Source: Streptomyces sp. R28
GTDB taxonomy: Bacteria; Actinomycetota; Actinomycetes; Streptomycetales; Streptomycetaceae
Direction of reading: 5' to 3'
NCBI RefSeq assembly: GCF_041052385.1
Contig: NZ_CP163439.1
Span: forward strand, 5,569,001 to 5,633,000
DNA length: 64,000 bases
Shown: positions 17,368 through 26,048 of the stretch, piece after piece
Layout of the letters: the number at the start of each line of letters is the position of its first letter
Position numbering within the stretch: position 1 is the first letter of the stretch
The notes under the pieces: generated by a model
The model's database searches: none
What the model saw: the letters and a program-made list of their open reading frames with translations, nothing else
Told to the model about the DNA's origin: nothing
Position numbers and translations under genes: made by a program

Positions 17368-18879
17368 ATGACCGACGACGACCGGCCGCTGCGCTGCCTG
17401 GTCACCGGTGCCACCGGTTACCTGGGCGGCAGGCTGGTGCCGGAGTTGCTGGCCGCCGGGCATGCCGTGCGCTGTCTGGCCCGCTCGCCCGGCAAGCTGC
17501 GCGACCATCCGTGGGCCGGGCAGGCTCAGGCCGTGCGCGGGGACGTCACGGACGAGGGGTCCGTGCGCGCGGCGATGGAGGGCATGGACGTCGCGTACTA
17601 CCTGGTGCACGCGCTGGGCACGGGGCGGGGTTTCGAGGAGACCGACCGGCGCGCGGCCAGGATCTTCGGTGAGCAGGCGCGCGCCGCCGGAGTCCGGCGG
17701 ATCGTCTACCTCGGCGGACTGACCCCTTCCGGAGTACCCGAGCACGCGCTCTCACCCCACCTGCGCTCCCGCACCGAAGTGGGCCGCATCCTCCTGGCCT
17801 CGGGCGTACCGACCGCCGTACTGCGAGCAGCGGTGATCATCGGTTCGGGCTCGGCCTCCTTCGAGATGCTGCGGTACCTGACCGAGCGGCTCCCCGCGAT
17901 GGTGACCCCCAGCTGGGTACGCACCCGCATCCAGCCGATCGCCGTCCGCGACGTGCTCCGCCTGCTCGTGGGATGCGCGCGGCTGCCATACGACGTGAAC
18001 CGCGCCTTCGACATCGGCGGGCCGGACATCCTCACGTACGAGGACATGATGCGGCGGTACGCCGTCGTCGCCGGTCTGCCCAGGCGCGTCATCCTCCCCG
18101 TGCCGCTGCTCACCCCCCGGCTGTCCAGCCTCTGGGTCGGCCTGATCACCCCGGTGCCGGGCGCCCTGGCCCGCCCGCTGGTCGAGTCGCTGAAGCACGA
18201 GGTGGTCTGCGCCGAACGGGACATCGTCCATTACGTGCCGGACCCGCCGGAGGGACCGGTCGGCCTCGACCGGGCGATCCGGCTGGCCCTGCGGCGCGTG
18301 CAGGACACGGACGTCGCCACCAGGTGGTCCTCTGCCTCGACGCCCCGCGCCCCCAGTGACCCGCTGCCGACCGACCCCGACTGGGCCGGCGGGAGCCTCT
18401 ACACCGATCACCGCGAGCGCACGGTCGCCGCGTCGCCGCAGGCGCTGTGGCGGGTGGTCGAGGCGATCGGCGGCGAGAACGGCTGGTACTCCTCGCCGCT
18501 GGCCTGGTCCCTGCGGGGGTGGCTGGACACACTGGTGGGCGGAGTGGGCCTGCGCAGGGGCCGCCGGGACGCGACCCGGCTCAGGGTCGGCGACAGCCTG
18601 GACTTCTGGCGGGTGGAGGAGATCGAGCCGGGCCGGCTGCTCCGGCTGCGCGCGGAGATGCGGCTGCCGGGCCTGGCCTGGCTGGAGATGACCGTCGACC
18701 GGGATCAGCAGGGGAACACGGTGTACCGGCAGCGGGCACTGTTCCATCCGCACGGACTGGCCGGCCACGCCTACTGGTGGGGTGTCTCCCCCTTCCACGC
18801 CGCGGTCTTCGGCGGCATGACCCGCAACATCGCCGCCGCGGCCGAGTCGGCCGCCGGGGAACCCGCCCGTACACACTGA
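17368..18879 (+). CDS. SDR/NmrA-like NAD(P)-binding protein with C-terminal DUF2867 domain
   Basis: This 503-residue protein starts with an atypical SDR Rossmann domain (CLVTGATGYLGGRLVPELLA at about 10, then YYLVHALG) and ends in a DUF2867 domain (about 340-495, with WRVVEAIGGENGWYSSPLAW). The architecture is that of the bacterial SDR family named together with DUF2867; the substrate is unknown. GGGGAGA lies 7 bases before the ATG. The photolyase gene follows after 16 bases, so the pair is an operon. DUF2867-SDR genes often neighbour photolyase genes in actinobacteria, which suggests a light or DNA-damage link. Confidence 0.85.
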   Translation: MTDDDRPLRCLVTGATGYLGGRLVPELLAAGHAVRCLARSPGKLRDHPWAGQAQAVRGDVTDEGSVRAAMEGMDVAYYLVHALGTGRGFEETDRRAARIFGEQARAAGVRRIVYLGGLTPSGVPEHALSPHLRSRTEVGRILLASGVPTAVLRAAVIIGSGSASFEMLRYLTERLPAMVTPSWVRTRIQPIAVRDVLRLLVGCARLPYDVNRAFDIGGPDILTYEDMMRRYAVVAGLPRRVILPVPLLTPRLSSLWVGLITPVPGALARPLVESLKHEVVCAERDIVHYVPDPPEGPVGLDRAIRLALRRVQDTDVATRWSSASTPRAPSDPLPTDPDWAGGSLYTDHRERTVAASPQALWRVVEAIGGENGWYSSPLAWSLRGWLDTLVGGVGLRRGRRDATRLRVGDSLDFWRVEEIEPGRLLRLRAEMRLPGLAWLEMTVDRDQQGNTVYRQRALFHPHGLAGHAYWWGVSPFHAAVFGGMTRNIAAAAESAAGEPARTH

Positions 18880-18895
18880 GGGAGCTCCAGGAACC

Positions 18896-20281
18896 GTGCG
18901 CGTCTCGGTCGCCCTGTTCACCGCGGATCTGCGGGTGCACGACAACCCGGTCCTGGTGGCCGCCCTGAAGGACGCGGAGCGCGTGGTCCCGCTCTTCGTC
19001 GTCGACACTGGCATCCGCCGCACCGGCTTCGTCGTCCCCAACCGGGCGGCGTTCCTCGCCGACAGCCTGGCCGACCTCGACGCGGCCCTGCGTGTCCGGG
19101 GCGGCCGGCTGGTGGTGCGCGTCGGCGACGTGGTCGAGGAGACCTGCCGGGTGGCGACGGAGACGGGGGCCGAGGTGGTGCACCTCGCGGGCGGGGTGAG
19201 TCGCTACGCGGTGCGGCGCGAGGAGCGCCTGCGCACGGAGCTGGCCGGCGTCCGGCGTGAACTGCGCGTCCACGACGCCTCGTTGACGGCGGTGCCGCCC
19301 GGGGCGCTGACGCCCGCGGGCAAGGACAAGGACCACTTCGCGGTCTTCACCCCGTACTTCCGCCGCTGGGAGGCCTTCTCCGTACGCGGCGTCCTCCCGG
19401 CTCCGGACGCCGTACGCGTGCCGGACGTCGGCTCGGCCGACCTGCCCGGCGCAGCGTCCCTGGCGTCGGGCTCCACGTCACCGGGTCTGCCCGCCGGGGG
19501 CGAGTCCGAGGCCCGCCGCAGACTGCGCTCCTGGCTGGCGGGTCCACTTTCCGCCTACGACGACCAGCACGACGACCTGGCCGCCGACGCGACCTCCAGG
19601 CTCTCCCCCTACCTGCACTTCGGCTGCCTGTCACCGACCGAACTGCTGCACCGGGCGCGCGCACGGCACGACCCCGGTGCGCGGGCCTTCGTCCGCCAGC
19701 TCGCCTGGCGGGACTTCCACCACCAGGTCCTCGCGGCCCGCCCCGACGCCGCCGACCACGACTACCGCCCCCGGCACGACCGCTGGCGCCGGGCCACGAA
19801 GGAGACCGAGGCATGGAAGGAGGGCCGCACCGGCTACCCCGTCGTCGACGCCGCCCTGCGGCAGCTGGGCCACGAGGGCTGGATGCCGGGCCGCGCCCGC
19901 ATGCTCGCGGCGAGCTTCCTCACCAAGACGCTGTACGTGGACTGGCGGGTGGGGGCCCGCCACTTCCTGGACCTCCTCGTCGACGGTGACATCGCCGACA
20001 ACCAGCTCAACTGGCAGTGGGTGGCCGGTACCGGCACGGACACCCGCCCGAGCCGGATCCTCAACCCACGCGTGCAGGCCCGCCGTTTCGACCCCCACGG
20101 GGAGTACGTACGCCGCTGGCTCCCCGAACTCCGCGGCCTCGACGCCGCGACGATCCACCGCGTCCCGGACCTCGACGACGCCACCCGTGCGGAGCTGGAC
20201 TACCCCGCCCCGATCGTGGACCTCGCGGAAGGCGCCGCCCGCTTCAGGCAGGGGCGGGGGACCGGGCCCGAGACGTCCTAG
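18896..20281 (+). CDS. Deoxyribodipyrimidine photolyase (cryptochrome/photolyase family)
   Basis: The 461-residue enzyme has an N-terminal alpha/beta antenna-binding domain (TADLRVHDNPVLVAALK at about 9-25) and a C-terminal FAD-binding helical domain. The latter carries the family signature: GRTGYPVVDAALRQLGHEGW, then ARMLAASFLTKTLYVDW and DGDIADNQLNWQWVAGTGTD (about 370). Residues for FAD and CPD-lesion binding, including the Trp-rich set, are present, so it is likely an active light-dependent repair enzyme. The GTG start is preceded by GAGGGAG. It ends four bases into the convergent LacI gene. Confidence 0.9.
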   Translation: MRVSVALFTADLRVHDNPVLVAALKDAERVVPLFVVDTGIRRTGFVVPNRAAFLADSLADLDAALRVRGGRLVVRVGDVVEETCRVATETGAEVVHLAGGVSRYAVRREERLRTELAGVRRELRVHDASLTAVPPGALTPAGKDKDHFAVFTPYFRRWEAFSVRGVLPAPDAVRVPDVGSADLPGAASLASGSTSPGLPAGGESEARRRLRSWLAGPLSAYDDQHDDLAADATSRLSPYLHFGCLSPTELLHRARARHDPGARAFVRQLAWRDFHHQVLAARPDAADHDYRPRHDRWRRATKETEAWKEGRTGYPVVDAALRQLGHEGWMPGRARMLAASFLTKTLYVDWRVGARHFLDLLVDGDIADNQLNWQWVAGTGTDTRPSRILNPRVQARRFDPHGEYVRRWLPELRGLDAATIHRVPDLDDATRAELDYPAPIVDLAEGAARFRQGRGTGPETS

Positions 20282-21372
20282 CCGCCCCGGCGCTCGGGCG
20301 GCGGTGCCGTGCTCCGGCGTGGCACGAGCCGGGTCGGGACGAGGGTGGTGCCGTGGGCGGTGCCCGCATGCCGCATCTTGCCGATGACGCCCTCGACGCA
20401 GAGGCGGCCCACCTCGGCGAAGTCCTGGTGGATGGTGGTGAGCGGGGGCAGGAAGGACGCGGACTCGGGGATGTCGTCGAAGCCGATGACGCTGACGTCG
20501 TCGGGCACCTTGCGGCCGCGTTCGTGCAGGGCGCGCAGCAGGCCCAGGGCCATCTGGTCGTTGGCGGCGAACACCGCCGTGCAGTCCCGCTCCTCGGCGA
20601 GCCGCAGACCGGCCAGGTAACCGGACTCCGCCGACCAGTCGCCGCGCACCAGGGGCGGCGTGAGGGCGCCGGCCTCCGTGAGGGTGGTGCGCCAGGCGTT
20701 GGCACGGCGCTGGGCGGCGAAGGAGTCCTCCGGCCCGGCCAGGTGCCACACCGTGTCGTGGCCGAGCTCCAGCAGATGCCGTACGGCCTCGCGGGCGCCG
20801 CCCGCCTGGTCGGTGTCGACGACGGTGTAGCGGTCGCCGGCGTCCGAGTCGGCCACCACGACCTGGACGCCCGGCGGCAGCGAGACCGTCGCCGCGTCGA
20901 GGAGGTGGATCTCCATGATGACGATGACCGCGTCCACGGCGAGTTCCCCGAGCCGGGAGAAGGCGCCGTTCACCTCGTCCTGGGTGGGGACGGCGACGGG
21001 CAGCAGCGTGACGGCGTACCCGTGACCGGCGGCGGAGGTCGCGATCGCCTCCAGGGTGCGGATGTTGCCCATGGTGGACAGGGAGAACGTGATCACGCCG
21101 AGGGTGCGGAACTCACCGCGGCGCAGTGCCCGCGCGGCGCTGTTGGGCCGGTAGCCCAGTTCCCGCATCGCGGCCAGCACCTGCCGGCGCGTCTCCTCGG
21201 TCACGCCCGGGAAGCCGTTGGAGACACGCGAGACCGTCTGGGAGGAGACCCCGGCGACGCGCGCGACGTCGGCCATGGAGGCGCCCTGGCGGGGGCGGGC
21301 GGCACGCTTTCTCGTCCGTCCTCCCGCGGGGCGCGTGGCCGTCGGGGCGCCGTCCTTGTCCGTGGTGTCCAC
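20278..21372 (-). CDS. LacI-family transcriptional regulator of the galactanase gene
   Basis: This 364-residue protein starts with a basic tail of about 30 residues, then the LacI helix-turn-helix SMADVARVAGVSSQTVSRVS (about 32-51) with hinge helix RPNSAARALR. A periplasmic-binding-protein-like sensor domain follows, ending around FDDIPESASFLPPLTTI. The GTG at 21372 is the best start; longer in-frame extensions run through the operator region. Divergent from the GH30 gene with a perfect 16-bp LacI-type palindrome between, so it probably represses that gene until a galactan oligosaccharide binds. Confidence 0.88.
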   Translation of the reverse strand: MDTTDKDGAPTATRPAGGRTRKRAARPRQGASMADVARVAGVSSQTVSRVSNGFPGVTEETRRQVLAAMRELGYRPNSAARALRRGEFRTLGVITFSLSTMGNIRTLEAIATSAAGHGYAVTLLPVAVPTQDEVNGAFSRLGELAVDAVIVIMEIHLLDAATVSLPPGVQVVVADSDAGDRYTVVDTDQAGGAREAVRHLLELGHDTVWHLAGPEDSFAAQRRANAWRTTLTEAGALTPPLVRGDWSAESGYLAGLRLAEERDCTAVFAANDQMALGLLRALHERGRKVPDDVSVIGFDDIPESASFLPPLTTIHQDFAEVGRLCVEGVIGKMRHAGTAHGTTLVPTRLVPRRSTAPPPERRGG

Positions 21373-21454
21373 TCCGCCCCCTGGCTGCGCGACTTTCGGC
21401 CCGGACAACTCCTTGACCGCCGAGATTCGCACAGTGTAGACATCCCGCCAGCGG

Positions 21455-21470
21455 ATGTTTACGTAAACAT
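21455..21470. promoter_or_regulatory. LacI-type operator ATGTTTACGTAAACAT
   Basis: A perfect 16-bp palindrome with a central CG, as required by the LacI hinge helix, sits 83 bp before the LacI start and 114 bp before the GH30 start. It is the only such site in the gap and occurs in unusually AT-rich sequence for this genome. Confidence 0.8.
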
Positions 21471-21583
21471 TACGAGCCAAAACCATACGAGAACGCACCG
21501 AATCGCACCGAACCGCACCCTGCGGTCCCGATCTCTGTGCCCCGGCGGGACGCGCGGCGCACAGAAGAGCTGGAGTACTCGAG

Positions 21584-23653
21584 ATGGCACACCGCACCCG
21601 TAAGAGAAGCCTCCTGGGGATCGGCGTCACGGCCCTCGCGACCGGGACCGTTCTGGCCGCCACCGCACTGCCCGCCGCGCCCGCGGACCCGACCGTGACC
21701 GCGACCGCTGCGGTCACCGTCCGGCCCGACCCCTCCTACAAGCACGAGAAGTTCGAGGGCTGGGGCACCAGCCTGGTCTGGTTCGCCAACGCCACCGGCG
21801 ACTACCCGCCCGCGGTACGCGAGAAGCTGGCCCAGCTCCTCTTCGGGGACGACGGCCTCGCCCTGAACATCGCCCGCTACAACATCGGCGGCGGCAACGC
21901 CCCCGACGTCAAGGACTACCTGCGCGCCGGCGGTGCGGTCGAGGGCTGGTGGAAGGCCCCGGCGGGCACCACCCGCGAGGACGTCGACTGGTGGGACGCC
22001 GACGACCCCGCGGACTGGAACGACAAGGCCGACAAGACGCAGCGCTGGTGGGTCGACCGCATCAAGAAGGACATCACCCACTGGGAGACCTTCAGCAACT
22101 CCCCGCCGTGGTTCATGACCGAGAGCGGCTACGTCTCCGGCAACTTCGACGCCGGCAAGGACCAGCTCAAGACCGAGTCCGTGGACGACTTCGCCAAGTA
22201 CCTGGTGGGTGCCACCGAACGCCTCGAGAAGGCACACGGCATCAAGGTCGACACCCTCGACCCGTTCAACGAGCCGAACACCGACTACTGGGGCACCAAG
22301 CTCGGCGCGGACGGCGAGCCCGTCGGCGGCCGTCAGGAAGGGGCCCACATCGGCCCCGAACTCCAGCAGAAGGTGATCCGCGCACTGGCCCCGACCCTGG
22401 AGAAGTCCAGGACCGGCGCGGAGATCTCCGCGATGGACGAGACCAACCCCGGCACCTTCGCCACCAACTGGAACTCCTACCCGCAGGAGGTCCGCGACCT
22501 CGTCGGCCAGATGAACGTCCACACCTACGGCACCAGCCAGCGCACCACCGTGCGCGACCTGGCCAAGGCGGCCGACAAGCCGCTGTGGATGAGCGAGGTC
22601 GAGGGCGACTGGGGTGACGGCCAGAGCTTCACGGACATGCGGCCCGGCCTGGGCCTCGCCCAGCGCATGGTCGACGACCTGCGCGAACTGGAGCCCCGCG
22701 CCTGGGTGTTCTGGCAGCCCGTCGAGGACTACGACAACATGAAGCCGGGCGGCGAGTCCGCGAAGGGCGGCAACTGGGGCGAGATCCAGCTCTCCTTCAG
22801 CTGCACCTCGAAGGACACGCTCGAGAGCTGCCCCATCCACACCAACACGAAGTTCGACACCGCCCGGAACTTCACGCACTACATCAAGCCCGGCGACCGG
22901 CTGATCAAGACGAACGACACCTCCAGCACCGCGGCGGTCTCCCGCAAGGGCGACGCGGCGACCGTCGTCCACGTCAACAGCACCACCGAGGCGCGCGAGG
23001 TCACCCTCGACCTGTCGAAGTTCGGCCGTATCTCCTCCCGCGCCACCGTCACCCCGGTGGTGACCAGCGCCGACGGCAAGCTGGAGCGGCAGAAGGCGGT
23101 CCGGGTCACCGGCAAGCAGGCCACGATCACCGTGCCGGCCCAGTCCGTGACGTCCTTCCTCGTCAAGGGCGTGACCGGCGTCGCCAAGGACGCGGCCGAG
23201 CTGCAGAAGGGCCACACCTACCGGCTGACCGGCGCCCAGAGCGGCAAGGACCTCACCATCGCCGACAACGGCACCGGCCTGGTCATCAAGAGCGCCGACG
23301 CCTCCGCCCCGAGCGGCCGGCAGTGGCGCCTCGAGCAGATCAGCGGCACCGACAACCGCAAGCGGTACGCCTTCACCGAGGCGACCGCCGGTAAGCGTCT
23401 GGCGGTGCGCGACGGCGCCCTGGTGGCGGAGCCCGACGAGGGGACCTGCGACAGCGCCGCCCAGTGGATCATGTCGTCGACCGGGGACGGCACCTGGACC
23501 CTCGTCAACGCCGCCACCGGCCGGCTCGCGGAGGTCGCCGGCCAGTCCACCAGCGACGGCGCCGCCGTCGGCGTGTGGCTCGCGAACTCCGGCGCCAACC
23601 AGCGCTGGACGGTGACCGATGTGACGGGTGACGACGCCGCGCGGACCGAGTAG
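21584..23653 (+). CDS. Secreted GH30 endo-beta-1,6-galactanase with C-terminal ricin-type lectin domain
   Basis: This 689-residue protein has a signal peptide (RKRSLLGIGVTALATGTVLA, cleavage near AAPA), a GH30 (beta/alpha)8 barrel plus beta side domain (about 45-530), and a ricin-like beta-trefoil (about 540-680, with QWRLEQISG and NQRWTVTDV). The acid/base Glu lies in DPFNEPNTDYWG (about 229) and the nucleophile Glu in LWMSEVEGDWGDG (about 337). The sequence resembles the bacterial GH30_5 endo-beta-1,6-galactanases that act on arabinogalactan side chains. It probably releases galacto-oligosaccharides outside the cell; the LacI neighbour is the likely sensor. The Shine-Dalgarno is weak (GGAG at about 21569). 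Confidence 0.87.
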   Translation: MAHRTRKRSLLGIGVTALATGTVLAATALPAAPADPTVTATAAVTVRPDPSYKHEKFEGWGTSLVWFANATGDYPPAVREKLAQLLFGDDGLALNIARYNIGGGNAPDVKDYLRAGGAVEGWWKAPAGTTREDVDWWDADDPADWNDKADKTQRWWVDRIKKDITHWETFSNSPPWFMTESGYVSGNFDAGKDQLKTESVDDFAKYLVGATERLEKAHGIKVDTLDPFNEPNTDYWGTKLGADGEPVGGRQEGAHIGPELQQKVIRALAPTLEKSRTGAEISAMDETNPGTFATNWNSYPQEVRDLVGQMNVHTYGTSQRTTVRDLAKAADKPLWMSEVEGDWGDGQSFTDMRPGLGLAQRMVDDLRELEPRAWVFWQPVEDYDNMKPGGESAKGGNWGEIQLSFSCTSKDTLESCPIHTNTKFDTARNFTHYIKPGDRLIKTNDTSSTAAVSRKGDAATVVHVNSTTEAREVTLDLSKFGRISSRATVTPVVTSADGKLERQKAVRVTGKQATITVPAQSVTSFLVKGVTGVAKDAAELQKGHTYRLTGAQSGKDLTIADNGTGLVIKSADASAPSGRQWRLEQISGTDNRKRYAFTEATAGKRLAVRDGALVAEPDEGTCDSAAQWIMSSTGDGTWTLVNAATGRLAEVAGQSTSDGAAVGVWLANSGANQRWTVTDVTGDDAARTE

Positions 23654-23662
23654 GAGCGCGTC

Positions 23663-23706
23663 AGCCCCCGGCTCCTCCTCACGCGCAGGGGGAGGAGCCG
23701 GGGGCT
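23663..23706. terminator. Bidirectional hairpin terminator after the galactanase gene
   Basis: A 16-bp stem (23663-23678 and 23691-23706) with a 12-base loop, followed by TTTC on the plus strand. It sits between the convergent GH30 gene and the small gene ending at 23708, so it can end both transcripts. Confidence 0.85.
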
Positions 23707-23707
23707 T

Positions 23708-24088
23708 TCACTGGTCCGAGTAGCCGATGTCCCCGACGGTCCAGGCACTCACGTCCTCCAGCGCGACGCGGTACATGCCGCCCGTGTCGGGGATGCCGAA
23801 GCTGCCCTGGAGAATCCGGGCGACGTGGAAGTGCAGGTGGGTGGGCCTGTCACCGTGCTCCGGCCGGTGGTCGTCGTCTGCCTGGAGCGAGGTGAACGCG
23901 GCGGCGAACCGGCCCAGGTGCTCGGAGTCCCGCAGGACTTCGGCCACCCGCTGCTTCCACAGGGCTTCCGGGGCCAGCCGTCCCGTGATGACGGCTCCCG
24001 GGATCACCACGGTGAGGGACATCTGGCTGCTGTGCCGCGACTCCACCATCGCGGCGATCGCGACGAGCAGGTCGTCAGGGTGCGTCAT
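23708..24088 (-). CDS. Small conserved hypothetical protein, possibly GvpU-like
   Basis: The 126-residue soluble protein has an N-terminal helix (DDLLVAIAAMVESRH), a beta hairpin (MSLTVVIPGAVITGRLA), a central helix and a C-terminal strand pair ending GGMYRVALEDVSAWTVGDI. The strand-turn-helix opening recalls the gas vesicle accessory family GvpU, but the match is weak and no other gas vesicle gene is present here. The function is left open. The stop abuts the galactanase terminator. Confidence 0.6.
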   Translation of the reverse strand: MTHPDDLLVAIAAMVESRHSSQMSLTVVIPGAVITGRLAPEALWKQRVAEVLRDSEHLGRFAAAFTSLQADDDHRPEHGDRPTHLHFHVARILQGSFGIPDTGGMYRVALEDVSAWTVGDIGYSDQ

Positions 24089-24142
24089 GCCTCAGGAGCC
24101 TAGCTCGACGACGGGCGCCGCGGCGTGCCGGGCACCGAGACG

Positions 24143-24430
24143 TCACCAGCCGAGCGCACCTTCGTCAGCCCGCACGTCCTGGGCGGGCCGGGCGGGGGGC
24201 GCGTCGTGGCAGGTGAAGCCGAGTCGGGTCAGTGCCCGGCGCATCTCACCCGTGGTGAAGTCGCGGCGGTTCTGCCTGGTGATCACTTCCCCGACCTGCA
24301 TCACGGGGTAGACGCGGTGGTCGATGGTCACGGCCACGCCGACGACGGGTTCGGGCGTGATGCCGCTCATCGAGTGTTCGACCTCACTCTTGGTCAGGTC
24401 GAAGGGGAATCGGGCGATGACACAGCGCAT
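24143..24430 (-). CDS. SCO5918-family small protein
   Basis: This 95-residue protein has the family pattern: MRCVIARFPFDLTKSEV, then GITPEPVVG, VYPVMQVGEVITRQNRRDF and RRALTRLGFTC. Members sit next to a cold-shock gene in many Streptomyces, as here (upstream on the same strand); the function is unknown. The ATG at 24430 has GGAGG 5 bases upstream; the longer reading frame has no supporting site. It probably belongs to a cold-shock-related locus but follows a terminator. Confidence 0.85.
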   Translation of the reverse strand: MRCVIARFPFDLTKSEVEHSMSGITPEPVVGVAVTIDHRVYPVMQVGEVITRQNRRDFTTGEMRRALTRLGFTCHDAPPARPAQDVRADEGALGW

Positions 24431-24565
24431 GGATGCCTCCACAGACGCGAGAATGAGCCGAAGACAATTCGAAAATCCCGGCCTCTCGGCGCTGAATCCG
24501 AGGCGGTCAACAATCCGGGAACTCGGGAGACGCAGGGGGTTCGTGGAACTGGGGGAACACAACGG

Positions 24566-24600
24566 GCTGGGGCCCGCACCCCTAGAGTGCGGGCCCCAGC
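24566..24600 (-). terminator. Hairpin terminator after the cold shock gene
   Basis: A perfect 14-bp stem (24566-24579 and 24587-24600) with a seven-base loop starts 20 bases after the cold shock stop codon on the minus strand. It separates that gene from the SCO5918-family gene. Confidence 0.85.
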
Positions 24601-24619
24601 CACGTGGTTCGTGTCAGCG

Positions 24620-24823
24620 TCAGGCGGGAACGATGTTCTCGGCCTGCGGGCCCTTCTGGCCCTGCGTGACGTCGAAGGTAACCTTCTGGCCTTCCTGAAG
24701 CTCGCGGAAGCCGCTGGTGGCGATGTTCGAGTAGTGGGCGAACACGTCAGCGCCGCCGCCGTCCTGCTCGATGAAGCCGAAGCCCTTTTCCGCGTTGAAC
24801 CACTTCACGGTGCCAGATGCCAT
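24620..24823 (-). CDS. Cold shock protein, CspA family
   Basis: This 67-residue single-domain OB-fold protein carries both RNP motifs: KGFGFIEQ (RNP1) and DVFAHYSNI (RNP2). It has the usual MASGTVKWFNAEKG start and the QGQKGPQAENIVPA end. It binds single-stranded RNA and DNA and acts as an RNA chaperone. AAGGGAG lies 7 bases before the ATG. The upstream 230 bases are free of genes and AT-richer than the surroundings, which fits the long structured leader of csp mRNAs; no specific element could be assigned. Confidence 0.95.
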   Translation of the reverse strand: MASGTVKWFNAEKGFGFIEQDGGGADVFAHYSNIATSGFRELQEGQKVTFDVTQGQKGPQAENIVPA

Positions 24824-25054
24824 ATTGAATCTCCCTTGGGGGGCAGTGCCGGAGTCCGCACTTTACGGATCCGAGTCGCCGCGATGATCACCCCTCCGGA
24901 AGAATCCGGAAAGCTCTGCAAAGAAACAAGTCTCTGGCAACCAAAACTGCAACCGGTATCACGCTAACACGGCTCGGGCCGAAACTCCCACGTTTTTCCG
25001 GACCCGTACAGGAATTCTTATCCCGCCAGGGCGGGTAATTCTGTAGCAGCGGGA

Positions 25055-25393
25055 CTAGATATCTGCGCCGTGCTCGTCCAGCTTCCGGCGCGTCTCCCGG
25101 TTCCGGCGGAGGGCGTCGTCGAGCTGGTCCTCGAGCGAGACGATGCGGCAGGCGGCCTCGACGGGGGTGCCCTGGTCGACGAGCTCACGGGCGCGGGCGG
25201 CGATGCGCAACTGGCGGCGGGAGTACCGGCGGTGGCCGCCCTCCGAACGCAGGGGGGTGATCAGTTCGGCCTCGCCGATGGCCCTGAGGAAGGCGGGGGT
25301 GATGCCGAGGACATCGGCGGCCCGTCCCATGGTGTAGGCGGGATAGTCGTCGTCATCGAGGTTCCCGGCGGCGGTGGCGTTCTCAGCGGGCAT
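25055..25393 (-). CDS. Small MerR-type helix-turn-helix regulator
   Basis: The 112-residue protein contains a MerR winged-helix domain (residues 18-80): YTMGRAADVLGITPAFLRAI for the helix-turn-helix and LITPLRSEGGHRRYSRRQL for the wing. A short coiled-coil (LEDQLDDALRRNRETRRKL) ends it in place of an effector domain. It therefore resembles HspR/BldC-sized regulators that lack ligand binding. Targets are unknown. The adjacent cold-shock and small stress genes suggest a stress role, by position only. Confidence 0.8.
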   Translation of the reverse strand: MPAENATAAGNLDDDDYPAYTMGRAADVLGITPAFLRAIGEAELITPLRSEGGHRRYSRRQLRIAARARELVDQGTPVEAACRIVSLEDQLDDALRRNRETRRKLDEHGADI

Positions 25394-25501
25394 GGCACCT
25401 TCGTTTCGCGGACGCGGGACAACCCTAACTCCGGCGGACGGAGTATGTGGTCCCGCCGCGACAGACTTTCTCCGGCCGCGCGGGCCCGGGCCCCAGGAGG
25501 G

Positions 25502-25669
25502 TCAGCGCATGGGACGCCGGACGCGCCGGGATCCCACCATCGCGAAGTAGGCCACGTCGGCCACGAAGAGCACGACACCGATGGCCAGCAGATAGCTCAG
25601 GCCGTCCGCCGCCGCACCGATGATCCCCAGGACCATGGCCGCCAGCAGGAGCAGCAGAAACGTCACCAT
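25502..25669 (-). CDS. Tiny membrane protein, DUF6131-like
   Basis: The 55-residue protein consists of two hydrophobic helices, VTFLLLLLAAMVLGIIGA and LSYLLAIGVVLFVADVAYFA, with a basic C-terminus. This is the pattern of the short DUF6131 proteins common in actinobacteria; the function is unknown. The ATG at 25669 follows AAGAGG at a distance of 11; a GTG at 25681 is an alternative. It lies 22 bases after the PRC-barrel gene and is probably cotranscribed with it. Confidence 0.7.
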   Translation of the reverse strand: MVTFLLLLLAAMVLGIIGAAADGLSYLLAIGVVLFVADVAYFAMVGSRRVRRPMR

Positions 25670-25691
25670 CGACCCGATCACCTCTTGGCGG

Positions 25692-26048
25692 TCAGCGGCG
25701 CGCGAGTTGCCGTTCGCCGTGGACACCCGGCTGGTAGGCGAGGTCGTAGTAGCGGAAGATCGTCTCCTCCTGCTCGGCGGGCAGCACGTCGTCCGTCCCG
25801 ATCGAAGGCGCCCTGCGCACCGTCCCCTTGGTATGGAGGACCTTGACGTAGCCGGGCCCGAGGACCGCCTCGTCGAGCGGGACGAAGACCAGACGCTGAC
25901 GGGTGGGCAGCCCGGTGCGGACCGTGGCCATGGCCGGTTCGTCCGTGGCCGTGTCCACGTAAACGGCTTCGAGGGTGCCGATCTTGTGGCCCTTGGGGTC
26001 GACCACATCGTGCTCGCGCCACTCCCGGATGTCGGCCGCGTGGATCAT
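25692..26048 (-). CDS. PRC-barrel domain protein
   Basis: The 118-residue protein shows a PRC-barrel: WREHDVVDPKGHKIGTLEAV, then a six-strand pattern ending VLHTKGTVRRAPSI. A C-terminal extension (EEETIFRYYDLAYQPG) follows, as in stand-alone Streptomyces PRC-barrel proteins. Related domains occur in ribosome maturation and photosynthetic reaction-centre proteins; the role here is unknown. Its ATG overlaps the stop of the upstream DUF5994 gene (ATGA-type), so the two are coupled. Confidence 0.85.
   Translation of the reverse strand: MIHAADIREWREHDVVDPKGHKIGTLEAVYVDTATDEPAMATVRTGLPTRQRLVFVPLDEAVLGPGYVKVLHTKGTVRRAPSIGTDDVLPAEQEETIFRYYDLAYQPGVHGERQLARR

Noticed and set aside
23708..24088. Gas vesicle gene cluster
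   Set aside because: Only a weak GvpU-like look in one small protein; no GvpA, GvpN, GvpF or GvpL gene is in the window.
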